DNA of 64,000 nucleotides from NCBI GenBank assembly GCA_008973525.1, contig WACJ01000526.1, positions 62,001 through 126,000 on the forward strand. Reading direction: 5' to 3'. Shown one piece after another: positions 34,051 through 44,933 of this stretch. Source of the stretch: Stenopsyche tienmushanensis. Taxonomy: Eukaryota > Arthropoda > Insecta > Trichoptera > Stenopsychidae. Below the pieces are notes generated by a model that did not search any database, was not told where the DNA came from, and saw only the letters and a program-made list of their open reading frames with translations. The first letter of the stretch is position 1, and each line of letters begins with the position of its first letter. Both the position numbers and the translations under genes were made by a program.

Positions 34051-35452
34051 AGATATTTAATAATTTTACAAATATTATTATTGTATACAATAGATCCACT
34101 GGTGGATCCAAAAACTAAATTTGTAGTAAAATCGATCATTTTTATTTTCAACTGCATGATAAAAGGAAAAAGAAGTATAATTTTTGGGTGTCTTTATTCG
34201 ATGGATAACTACAAAACGTGCATTATTTGAATGCAATATCTGCACAATTTAATCAATTAAATTTACATTTTTTATTTATTTAGGGATCCCAAATATTCAT
34301 AAAATATTCGAATAACGAAAATAAAATTGGTAATGAATATGTTATATATTTATACAAATGTTTTTAACAAGCCAAAATTGGAGTTAAATTTTTACCTGTA
34401 TTCGATATTTCGAACCTCCTGTCGGGTTCGTGTTCGTGGATTGAGTCAATCAAGTCCATATAGTCAAGCGATAATTTTCTAGGAAATGAGCAGTTTGGAT
34501 TTCATGGAATTGGAATATTTCGCTGATTTTCTAATAATTGAGCAGTACGGAATTCTAGGAATTAGTAAATTTCTCGGAAATGAACCGATTAAATATAATT
34601 TGTTATTTCCTTAAAATGAAATTTGCCTAACTTGGCCAATTAACTAATGTTCTGGTTACCGTCGGCTTATAACCATTTGTTAATCCCAACGCCGATTTCC
34701 AAAACAGCCGAAACAATAATGAATACTCTCCATACCTCGATGAGAAACAATTCGCCCATAATTCCGATGCATTTTGAGATCAAGTAACTGAACAAATTCT
34801 CGAAGTGCCTTCAAAATTGATGGCATCCGTTCAAATTCTATGGAAATAAAAATCACTATTGTACATGCCATTAAAACGCTATAGAAACGATCATCGCCCC
34901 ACATGCTGTTTCCTAAGATTGCATCACGTACGTATTGTATCACAATGAACTCGCAGCTAAATGAAAACGTACAAAAGTTAATTAGCGCTAAATTTAAACT
35001 GATTCATGCAAAAGTGCTCCATGAAGATTTATCGAGTGGTATTATTAGAAAAAAAGCAAAAATTGTACATCATCTAAGAAGACTGTCCTTGGCCCGTGTC
35101 CAACAAAATGTCGGAGTATCGAAGCAGGACGCCTGGTCATAAGACCGAAAGAAGATTGCTCCATTCCGTACATGGTTGATATATTTTATATTAAGTACTT
35201 AATAATAGTGTGAAATTACCGTTTATACCACGAGACATTTAGCAGCACTTCGGAGGACACTTTGAACGTGTTATACATTTTCGATATTTCGCTTACGATC
35301 AAAGACTTTCCTTAATCTGATGCAAAATATTCTGAGCTCTGAATGAAAACGTTGTGCATAATTTCATCTTGAAGCTTTAAACATTTTTTTGATTTGTACT
35401 CACCAATATCTGCAGATTACAAAAAAAATATCGTTCTAAAAAAGGCATCGAA
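34051..35452. other. Intron/intergenic DNA, nothing recognised
   Basis: Open frames 34680-34943 (minus) and 34903-35142 (plus) carry no motif. 35330-35370 shares GAAAACGTTGTGCATAATTT with 11418-11445, a possible small repeat. Confidence 0.4.
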
Positions 35453-35540
35453 ATGTTAGAGACGCATTGGAATGGATGCATCACTCTTGAAGGAGATTAT
35501 GTTGATGAAAAAGTGGATTTTTTCTTAAAAGTTATTTGAT
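35453..35540 (+). pseudogene. Mariner transposase C-terminal fragment
   Basis: Reads LETHWNGCITLEGDYVDE, the usual C-terminus of mariner transposases in the SETMAR-like lineage (RWNKCIxLxGDYVE). Only about 25 codons are recognised. Confidence 0.6.
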
Positions 35541-35550
35541 TAGTCTTCTT

Positions 35551-35606
35551 ACTTGAGATATGATCCCGGGACTTGAGATATGATCCCGGGACTTGAGATA
35601 TGATCC
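35551..35606. repeat. 20-bp tandem repeat, 2.8 copies
   Basis: ACTTGAGATATGATCCCGGG is repeated at 35551-35570 and 35571-35590, with a partial third copy to 35606. The unit ends in CCCGGG, which recurs as palindromic blocks at 52330-52400. Confidence 0.9.
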
Positions 35607-35869
35607 TTTTAAAGTCCCAGGACTTCCCGGCACTCGAGACTTTTATTTTATCTTCAATTATGTACAGATTTTTTTAAAGTAAATATTTATATGTGTCAGT
35701 CGGTCTCGAAAGATATTTAGATAGTTTTCATCTGGAAAACATTATAGAAACACGTTCGTAAAGTTGACATTTGCAAGTCGTTATAGAAATACCTAACTAT
35801 AAGAAGCTGGATTTGTTTTTTGAAGAATCGGACTTATGGACGGACTGGTGGACGCAGCGACGAACGAGT

Positions 35870-36139
35870 TAAATAAATAAACACCGTTGCATAAAGAATA
35901 CACCTAAAATCGATTCATTATATCATTCACACATCAATATTAGTCGATAAATTTGGGTTAACGATCTATATAATCGTGCGATGTACGTAGGAAGATCTCC
36001 GTCTCTGTCTCCCATGCACAGTTACCGAACTGCGCTATCCATTTTATCCGTCTCTCTCCGAGCTTAACGTACAAGAGTGCTCTTTCGGAATAATTGGAAT
36101 TCGCTCGCAAATACGCGGTTATCCTACCATACAGGTTAA
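35870..36139 (-). mobile_element. Repeat family T, truncated copy 2
   Basis: On the minus strand it carries TTAACCTGTATGG, GAGCACTCTTGTACG, GAGACGGAG-like and CGATTATATAGATCG markers. One TTAA end lies at 36136-36139; the other end is weak. Confidence 0.55.
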
Positions 36140-37440
36140 CGACGAGCGTTTTTTTTATAAATAATGAATATTAAAATTATGAAATAAAAAGTTGTATTGT
36201 AAATATATTATAATCAAAACCAAGTAGAAATTTGATGTTTTGCATTATCAGTGTTTGTCCTCCCCGGCAGTCCTCCGGATAATCGAGAGTCTACTGTTTT
36301 TATTATTTATATTTTCATATTGACATTGCCGTCCGGCGATATCACAGTGGTGTCGCGCAAAAAGTATCGGTCGATCTGTGGTGCTCTGTTGGTATTTTGT
36401 TTAGTGTGGATCGGGCCTAAGTTACATACGTCAGCAAGTCTTATGTTTCTTGAAATAATAAATACTTAGTAAGACTTGACAATTTATAATATCCCGATAA
36501 CCTCAAGAACGGTCGGCGACAGGCAAAGTAATCTGAATTAGTGCTGCCGGCGCCAAGCGAAGAAATTTTTACGAGATGTGCGGACGGCAAAGTGTTAATT
36601 TACATCCAACATTATAGCTCAAGAGTATACGACCGGAGAGCGAAAGGACGTTATTATGAATTATGATTACGTCAAAGATCTCGATAATTACTCAAATCGA
36701 ATTAATGTTGATAAGTTGAGATATTTAAAACAATTAACAGATTTACCATCACGAGTCTAATGAGCCATCGAAAGTAGAGAAATGAACAGGATTACTCACG
36801 CAACAGCACCAACGCAATTCTTATAATTATGACAATTATTGTTTAAAATGAAACCTCTAGAATGAACCGGCTAGTTTCTATTTCAATACAATCCCGACAA
36901 AAGTCGTTTCACCCACGGGCATTGGAATATTTTCTATCGACAACAGGCTCGCTTCGCATATTCCTTGCTCATTGGAATAATTAACATCGAGAAAATAAAG
37001 TGTATTTCAAGGAAAGGATATCTTTAACAATATATAATTAAAGCTGATTTTGCTAGAAGCACTATAATTGAAATTATTCGAACAATATCATATACAAATA
37101 GAGCCCAAATACATTATCGCAAGTAGTACTATTTCGGTATTTTAACAAAAGATGTGAGAACTTGAAGTAAATGTTTAAAAACGCGAAAACACTAGTTCAT
37201 ATTTTTCCAGTAACGTAAGTTCATATCTACAATGATCCAAATTACGTAGAAGATAATGTAGAAATAAGTAGAAAGTATTATATAAGTAACCTTTTTCTTT
37301 TATTCTATTGTCATTAATTTTAATTAATTCTATGACTTATCTTACATGAAGAGTTTATCTTACGAGCATTTCTCATACGAATATTTTATTTTTGCAAATT
37401 TAAAATTACCATAGTCCTCTCCAATCAATAATTATATATA
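36140..37440. other. Non-coding DNA with one TTAA-type terminus
   Basis: GGACGGCAAAGTGTTAA ends near 36595 (read inward TTAACACTTTGCCGTCCGC), a piggyBac-like end without a clear partner. Otherwise nothing recognised. Confidence 0.4.
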
Positions 37441-38713
37441 TTAGAGGTAGTAAAAATGAATGTCGTTTCTATTGTTGACCGTTTTCGAGGGTTAGTTGTG
37501 CTTCGGCTGTTGCTTTTTCACGTCGTGTTTTATGCTCTTTCGGTGACCATACTTGTCAAGAATAAATTGTGGTTTGTTAAATTCAAATTTAACAACCCAT
37601 TTTACAATGAATCAATTTTCGCCGAACGAAGAATTTTTCCGATATTCAATGCTTTATCATTTTATCAAGAAAAAACTGCAGTGGTTGCCACTAAAAATAT
37701 TTGTGGCATACTGGGCGATATTTTAGATGTTCGTAAGTGTCAAAGATGGTTTAAAAAATTTCGATCTGGAAATTTTGATCTGAAGAATAGCCCTGGAAGT
37801 GGAAGACCATGTGAGGTGGCTCCCGCCATACTGACTGCTGAAATTGAAAGTGATCCTACGGCTTCTATAGAAAAAATTGAGGACAAACTTGGATGCTCAT
37901 GGTCGAGTGTAAAAAACATTTTTAAAAAATCGGGAAGACGTGGAGAAAAGGAAGATGGGTACCGCACGCGCTAAGCGAAGAGAATCTGGGCGAGCGCATA
38001 CACGCATGCCAAGATTTATTGAAAAAGGAATCCGAAACACTGTTTTTAAATGATTTAATAACTGGAGATGAGAAATGGGTGCTTTACTCTAACCACGGAT
38101 GCAAAAATCAATGGCTATCGAAGGGGCAGGTAGCAAAACCAACCCCGAAGCCCGGATTCACGACAAAAAAGGTTTTTTTGTCTGTTTGGTGGGACAGCAG
38201 GGGAATTATTAATTTCGAAACTCTTAAACCCGGCAAACAATAAATGCAAAAGTTTATTGTGAGAAATTAGACCGTTTAACGGCAGAAATTAAAAAAAAAC
38301 GACCCTCTCTCGTGAATCGAAGACAAGTGTTTTTACAGCATGACAAAATTCGCCCCCATACTGCAAAAATAACGCGGGAAAAAATTGACAGCCTTGGATG
38401 GAAGGTAATTTGACATCCTCCGTATTCACCAGACATCGCTCCTTCGGATTATCATCTCTTCAGGTCCATGCAGCACTATTTGGACGGTAAAAATTATAAA
38501 ACATACGATGATATAAAAAAAGGGTTAAAAGATTATTTCGATTCAAAGCCGATGATGTTTTATGAAAGAGGCAACAAAATGTTGCCAGATAGGTGGAGGA
38601 GGGTTATTTCTAGTGATGGAAATTATATTATGTAAAATATTATTCAAAATAAAAAAAATATGAGAATTTAAATCTTTCATTTAAAAAACGACATTCATTT
38701 ATAATACCTCTAA
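37441..38713 (+). mobile_element. Mariner element, family B copy 3
   Basis: 1,273 bp between TA sites. TIRs TTAGAGGTAGTAAAAATGAA and, from the right, TTAGAGGTATTATAAATGAA. Very close to 22681-23953. Confidence 0.95.
37607..38635 (+). pseudogene. Mariner family B transposase, frameshifted
   Basis: MNQFSPNEEFF start. It shares with copy 2 the missing A after WSSVK. Unlike copy 2 it keeps TGDEKWVLYSNHG. HPPYSPDIAPSDYHLFRSMQ ends the catalytic core, followed by DYFDSKPMMFYERGNKML and RWRRVISSDGNYIM. A TGA stop (KVI to stop) precedes HPPYSP in both plus copies. Not functional as read. Confidence 0.92.
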
Positions 38714-38999
38714 TACTAAATCCAAAAAGTAAAGTAGATCTGTCGAAAATAACAAAAAAATAAATATGTTCTTCTTGATTCCGAAATCATACTTAGTTAA
38801 CAGTTAAAAAGAAAACGCTCCCCACTCATACAACAGAAAGATTTTATGAGACCAAACCATATATATTTATATCATCCCCTGTCAGAGGCCTAGGCACAAT
38901 TTCGTGTATGAATGGATATAAATAGTATTAATAATTACAACCAACTAAATACGAGAAAATTTAGATGTGTAGGGGTACCTTTGCAGCACGACCTTCCCA

Positions 39000-39115
39000 T
39001 CGATGTACGAGTGTATGATGAGACGCAAGACACTCTCTCCGTCTCTGTCTCCGATTCACAATCTCACACTCAACATACAAGAATGCTCTTTCTGTATCAC
39101 TTGAGTTCGAAGGTG
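39000..39115 (-). repeat. Repeat family T, short fragment (copy 3)
   Basis: CAAGACACTCTCTCCGTCTCTGTCTCCGA and CATACAAGAATGCTCTTTCTG are the reverse of family T markers. No TTAA ends found. Confidence 0.6.
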
Positions 39116-39812
39116 ATGAATAAAATGCTCACTTTGTTTTATTCGCTCATAATATTATATTTATGAGAGAAAGACGAAATCGACTATGAGACTCGGACGC
39201 CATCTCAAAGATACTCCGGTTCACTTAGGAGTGTCGAAGTGAAGACTACTACAATCTGCAAGTGACTCTGAGGTTTTTATACGGTTTGCAATAGGCTGGG
39301 ATGTTTGATTTACGCCCTCCACATCTATAATTGGTCAATTTTAGCGAAATTGTTTACATTCCGCTTCGAGAGCAAAAAAATATGCTGACATCTTTTACTA
39401 CATAATTGTATTATCGTACATGAACAAATCGTGTATAATACAAAATATACTTTTACAAATAATTTTGTAGTCTTTGTATTGGCCATATTGCAATTTACCT
39501 AAGCTTTGTATTTCGTTATGATCATCATTTTTGTCTGGTTATCGAGCAATTCAACGTGAAGATCTAAGTTAGAGCGCAGACATGCGATTATCGTCTTCCA
39601 TGTTATATTTCGGTGTCAGATGTGATCATTGGGTGTTATGTTCTCGTGAAAAGTCTCCACGTCCACGTTATATTGTTAAAGAGCAACTATGAAAACTTGG
39701 ATTGGACCAGTCAATTAAATTTTAACTCACAAGATTTGATTAAAAACAGCGTTTGTTTAATTAATCGCGTTCATATTAAGTCTCTGTTGGACGATTCCAT
39801 TTTTATTATTTA
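39116..39812. other. Non-coding DNA, nothing recognised
   Basis: Open frame 39613-39816 has no motif and runs into the Helitron end. Confidence 0.45.
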
Positions 39813-39999
39813 CTAGCTGGTACCCGGCGCGTTGCTGCCACAGAAGAAATAGTTCTAAAAATACCATTTGAAATTTGAAAGAGTTATCTTGTTTAATTAG
39901 CAATGATATAAATAATGATATTTTTTCCGACAATTAATACATTTATTGATATTGAATGATATATAAAGAAAAAAATATTAAAAGCATACATTTTGCTTA

Positions 40000-41310
40000 C
40001 TTAATTGTTCTGCTAAGTGCTTTAGGGTAGAGAATAGTTTTGGCTTTTCCGTCTTTAACAAATACAAATAAATTTCTCGGCTGTCCAACGTGGATTTTCT
40101 AGATTCTTCCGCACACTTGAAGTGCCTTGTTGATGGTCATTGAGAATGCAAGTCCAACGGGGAGCTGCAGTCGTCTCTTATCAAATTGCACGTCGGTGGG
40201 AATGAGCACATCTTCTCCTTTCGACTTTCCATTAAGAATATATAGTTGTTTCGATGATATTCGGCATCAATTTCTTCATAGTGAGTCTTGTTCCAATTTG
40301 TAAGGTGGCACATCAGGAAGATCTGACGAATTTAAAAACTCGATTGGATAGTTAGTAACTTGGTCTGCATTCATGGCGCTATCAATCGATTTGTAGGTAA
40401 CAGAATCATTTGCAATTTGTTATTGTATTGTGTGGTTGATTGTATTGACGTCGGTGTTTTCTGCTGCCAAAATAGCATGTTCGCAAAGCCAATAATGATT
40501 TTTATAATTACTAAAAATCTGCGGAAAAACTTTCTGAATGAGTAAATCGATGGATGACACAACAACGCAAAAGTTCGATGGAAATGAAATAAACTTGGTA
40601 GCATCAACATGCACTTTTCCTTCACCAATGTTCAATAGTCGTTTTAAAAATGTGGCTGCCGACGCATCACGCTACAAATGTACGCGCATATTTGTCTTTA
40701 ATGTCAGTTTTCGCACGTCTCTCCAAAGATGCGATGCTTTGAGGCAAGAATCAGCTGGTGTCGATGAAAGCATCACTGGAAGAGGTTGTCGAAAGTCGCC
40801 ACATAATAAAATTAGAGCGCCACCAAACGGTTTTGCATTTGATCGTAAGTCTTTAAGAGTTCGATCAAGCATTGCATTCGTCCCAGATAATCCCCTTGCA
40901 AATTTTCAAAACTTTAGCTATGTCAGAAACTTTAGGAATGTTACATGTCAGAGCTTCCAATAAATGCATATCTAATGGCAATTTGAATGCCGAATGCGCT
41001 GTTCGTCCACCATCTAATAATGTTGCCGCAATACCTAATGAAGCAAGAGCTAAAGCAATTCTATTTTGAGATCGAATGTGAGCCAATAGTAAAGTGATGA
41101 GATACGTTTTTCCAGAACCGCCAGGCGCATCAAGGAAGAACAGATCATTTGTAATTGTATCGTAGGTCAATTTTTGTTCCGCAAGCAAAAGTTGTTCGTT
41201 TGCTTCGACAAATGCATCCAAATCATTAGCATTGTACTGCTGTTCAAGTGCAGAACGAATTCTTGTTGAATGAATTCTTTGATGTTGATGGTTAAGCAAA
41301 TGTCTTCGAT
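40000..41310 (-). pseudogene. Helitron helicase (Pif1-like), C-terminal half, disabled
   Basis: From 41299 downward: DLDAFVEANEQLLL, DAPGGSGKTYLITLLLAHI (Walker A; G-S-G-K-T), GIIWDECNA (Walker B DE), CGDFRQPLPVM (motif III), KTNMRV (R finger region) and SMTINKALQVCGR near 40120 (motif VI area). A frameshift falls directly after WDECNA and a TAG follows NMRVHL. Both faults are shared with the other copy. The Rep HUH nuclease is absent. Confidence 0.9.
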
Positions 41311-41313
41311 TTC

Positions 41314-41346
41314 GATCAGAGCTTGATTGAAAATCAAGCTCTGATC
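41314..41346. repeat. Perfect 15-bp hairpin inside Helitron copy 1
   Basis: GATCAGAGCTTGATT, loop GAA, AATCAAGCTCTGATC. It lies just upstream of the helicase frame, at the point where the helicase half meets the 5' leader region. Identical in the other copy. Confidence 0.95.
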
Positions 41347-42091
41347 AAATCAAATCAATCGTCAACATATTGTTATTAAATAAAATAATTATTCATTTGA
41401 TTCTTGTTTTTTATTTTTTAAATTAAATTTAAATTCAAATCTGGTTAGGTTAGGTTTGTTTGTTTTCATTGTGTCGAAATGAAGGCGTTTTCAATTTACC
41501 AATAAATTTGCCCCTCGTTAACAGGATTTAACCTTTATCCATTTTACACTGGGATGCAATCTGTAATCGTAATGAATATCATATTGAAATGCAGCAATAT
41601 TCAAATCAACATGTACTTTCGATTCTCGTTGCACGTTGGTCGTCTGATTTTTTATCGAATAGCACTCAAACGTACTTTTTCGGTTGTTACGTACGTGAAT
41701 AAGCGATGAATGAAATGAAGCATTTTAAAAGTGCTTGCGATAAATAATTTGGATATAATTGACTCACGCCGATGGATAACCTGCAAATGACATTGACGTT
41801 TGACGTATGTGTTGTATGTGACGACGACACGACGCCTCCTACTGCAACTTGTAGGTACTATATACCTATAGCCTTAGCAACGCATAATCTCAAACACGTC
41901 AGAATCAACAACTTTCACACATTAAGTTTTGAATTAAAAATCTACTGTAAGTTAATTGTACTATGCCTATGTCACCCCCTGATCCCTTGGCAATAAGTGG
42001 ACCAAGTTTTGTCTCAATCCGATGAACGCGCATATCAACCCATTTCGCCCGAGCATTAGCCGGGAAACGCAACTTATTTTTATATATTAGA

Positions 42092-42916
42092 TGATTGATG
42101 TTTCAGTGAGAGTTGACGGACCGCATGCGGTTTATGGTCCTATGGGTCGATACACCTGACACGCCTCCCACCCCAACCCCTTTAAATACTACTTTTTGGA
42201 ATTCCGATGATAGACATATTTGATGTAATTAATCAAAAACTGAGTAATGCATACATTAGTGTTGCCTTGATATTCGACCCTTGGAACTGGAAATGTGCAG
42301 GGTTGCATAGTCGACCGTTTTGACATAGTTTTATCATAACGAATATATGTTTTTAAAAATGTGGTCGCCAGCAACACGGATTAACAGCGGCATTGTGTTG
42401 GGATGCCATTCGCCCACGCTACATTGCCTTTATACTCCTCTCAAAATCTGGATAATTCGCTACAATTTGATCAATGGTTTCGGGTATCTTTGATTGTGGA
42501 AATCTGGAGCGAGTTTTTTGGGTTCCGTTTTCTTAGAATCACTACATTCAAGTTGTAGATACGTTTCTTGTTTTGATAGTTCCTGGAAGTCCTGCAAACC
42601 TAAAAACCTGCAGTGAATTCTTAACATTCCGTTCATCTACAACCTAGTCTTGTTTTTTAAAAATAAGAATGACAATTTAGCCATTGAAAGACTCTTCATA
42701 ATTTATAATGAACAAATAAAATTTTTAGACATTTTTTTACTGCTAAATGAACCAAGCAAACAGATTTTTTTGTTTTCAGTGGATCCCATTATATTGAATC
42801 ATTATTAATCGAATAAAAGCTAAAAGAGATCTAACTGTACTTTTCTAAATCTGGGTCCAATGAGTTTTTAAAACGAATCAATAAACACATTGCCCTCAGT
42901 GATTGAAACTGTAATA
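42092..42916. other. Non-coding DNA, nothing recognised
   Basis: No feature supported. Confidence 0.5.
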
Positions 42917-44061
42917 CAGTAGAACCCCGATTATTCGGACTAATTGGGGATGAAAGTAGTCCAGATAACGAAAATCCGGATAATCGAAAATAATCATAAT
43001 TAACAGGGAAAGACAAATTATGAATTATTTTTATTTATCTAGATTTACATACACATATGAATATAATAAATTATTTTTTATTAAAAAAAATAATGATCGA
43101 TATTGACTTTAACCTTTTAACTGCCAACGACGCACCGGCGCGTCGAATTGTCGAGTGTCATTTGATGGAAGAAACTTAGATAATCATTTATGGATGGGAC
43201 GGTGGGTGGGATATCTAGTAATAATAATCTTTTCTCTCGTTTATCTATAATTTTGATATTTTTTCACTTCTGGTATGAACTATTTTTCATGCCATCATTT
43301 AAAAACTTCACCATTCATCCAGGCTTTTTATAATGATCATATTCAACCGGAAGACCTTTGATATTTTTAAGCATCTAGGGTTCTTTGATTTTTCCAACCA
43401 TAAACAGTGGCAGTCTGTATTTGCCTGCTGCATTTGCATACACCATTATAGTGACACGTTCTTCACTAGTTTTGTATCCAGGTGAAGTATTTTCACGTCT
43501 TGATGCTAAAGAATTGGGTAGTTTTTTTCCAATTTAAACCGGTCTCATTACCATTGTTTATAAACTCTTCGTCGAATCCTTCCTTCTCCACAAATAGCTT
43601 CAATATGTAAATTAATGAGTTTGCTAAATGTATATCAGAAAGCAGAAAGCTTTTTTCCGTGAATTGAATGAAGTTCCCTGATACCACGTCGTTCTTTGAA
43701 ATTTTCAAGCCAGCTCGACTTGCTTTGGAGGTTTGCATTTTCAATACAAAATTATCTCCATATAATTTTGTATTGAAAATGATTGCTTTTTCACACAATA
43801 ATGGACCAGATATTGGCTGTCCAGTTGAACCACATAAAAATACAATTTTTAAGTTCTGTATTTCCTGATTCTTTCATAACTTTTCGCTTTGAGCTTCCAC
43901 CTTATAATATTAAACAATTAGTAAACTTCGTAATAGTAATTCGTCATGTACGCGAGCAAAAGTGGACACAATTCTCCACATGCAAATCAGCAAATTATAA
44001 TTTTTTGTGTTATTTTGAACAATCCGGATAATTGAAAATACAGATAATCAAGGTTCTACTG
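42917..44061 (-). mobile_element. pogo/Tigger-type element (CAGTAGAACC TIR), TA duplication
   Basis: 1,145 bp. Left CAGTAGAACCCCGATTATTCGG, right (inward) CAGTAGAACCTTGATTATCTG; both then show GATAATCCGGAT-like subterminal repeats. TA flanks both ends. Contains a jerky-like transposase remnant. Confidence 0.88.
43370..43880 (-). pseudogene. Jerky/CENP-B-like transposase fragment
   Basis: SRAGLKISKNDVVSGNFIQF, FINNGNETGLNWKKT (normally NADETGLNWK; the aspartate of the catalytic triad reads N), then with frame slips SEERVTIMVYANAAGRYRLP and LFMVGKIKEP with LPVEYDH. This is the core of the pogo/Tigger/jerky DDE family. The DNA-binding N-terminus is deleted. Confidence 0.82.
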
Positions 44062-44210
44062 TATTTGAATTATAGCGTTATAAAGCGAAAATATCTATGT
44101 AATCGCCAATAAAATAGATGACGCGTCTATGTATTCTGACCGTCGCGTGATCTTTCCAATGTATCGAATCGTGTATTTAAAAAAATCATAAAATCCCATT
44201 ATCGCTTATG
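44062..44210. other. Short spacer
   Basis: Nothing recognised. Confidence 0.5.
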
Positions 44211-44742
44211 TTAACCTTTTCGTTAGTGAGCAAATTTAAAATCGATGAAGTCGTTGATATCATAATCGCTTTACACCGATTACTTTCTGTCAGCTCCTAA
44301 TCAGCGTAAGACAATCTTCAATTCGAGGCAGAGTCAATTGTAAATAAACATTTGATAACATACAAGATCGCGTCATTTCTTTACATAAACAATGCACAAA
44401 AAATCGATTCATTTGCTCCTCCTTTAGAAGGAAATGATAATTGAACAAAGACTCATTCAACACGCAGCGAAGTTAAAAAAACAAGCATTGTCGATAGCTC
44501 GCAATTTTCGATCATTTCTTTGCGTAAACAAATAACACACTTGAAATCGAAATGATTATAAGTCGATAAATTTGGGCTTAACGATCTATACAATCATGCG
44601 AGGAACTATCCGTCTCAGTCTCCCGAACTGCGCTAAGTTCTCTCTGTCTCTGTCCGCCTCGGAGCTTCAATGCACAAGAGTGCTCTTTCTGAATAGTGAA
44701 GGTCAAAACGGTTATTACCGTGAGTACTCACGAAACGGTTAA
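44211..44742 (-). mobile_element. Repeat family T, long form (copy 4)
   Basis: 532 bp. Left TTAACCTTTTCGTTAGTGAGC, right (inward) TTAACCGTTTCGTGAGTACTC. Markers GAGCTTCAATGCACAAGAGTG, CTGTCTCTGTCCGCCTC and GTCGATAAATTTGGGC. An extra block of about 230 bp (CGCAGCGAAG, CTCCTCCTTTAGAAGG, AGTCAATTGTAAATAAACA) is present compared with the short copies. Nearly a mirror of 58596-59146. Confidence 0.8.
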
Positions 44743-44797
44743 TTTATAAAATTTGAATTATATATTGTAAACATTTTTTTCGCACTAATTATTGTGT

Positions 44798-44933
44798 TTA
44801 ACTCTTTCAGACCTGAATTATTTTTTTCATCCGATGGATTTTGTAAATTCCATGTGTCTAAAGTATAATAAGGAGAATATAAAAAATATATATTTATGTC
44901 TACAATTGTGCACGCCAGGTCTGAAAGGGTTAA
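44798..44933. mobile_element. 136-bp TTAA-flanked MITE
   Basis: TTAACTCTTTCAGACCTGAA on the left, TTAACCCTTTCAGACCTGGC from the right: an 18-bp inverted repeat with one mismatch, flanked by TTAA. AT-rich centre. Confidence 0.8.

Larger units (their letters stand above)
39813..42091 (-). mobile_element. Helitron (copy 1), 2,279 bp, A|T insertion
   Basis: On the minus strand the element begins TCTAATATATAAAAATAAG after A and ends GGGTACCAGCTAG before T. These are the TC...CTRR ends and A-T target of Helitrons. There is no terminal inverted repeat or target duplication. It holds only the C-terminal helicase half, so it is a deletion derivative lacking the Rep nuclease. A twin of identical length lies at 48959-51237. 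Confidence 0.9.

Noticed and set aside
40538..40963. 141-codon plus-strand frame, present twice (also 49684-50109)
   Set aside because: Antisense to the Helitron helicase motifs in both copies.
41441..41457. GGTTAGGTTAGG looks like the insect telomere repeat
   Set aside because: Only two units, and the same bases are in both Helitron copies, so it is part of the element and not telomeric.
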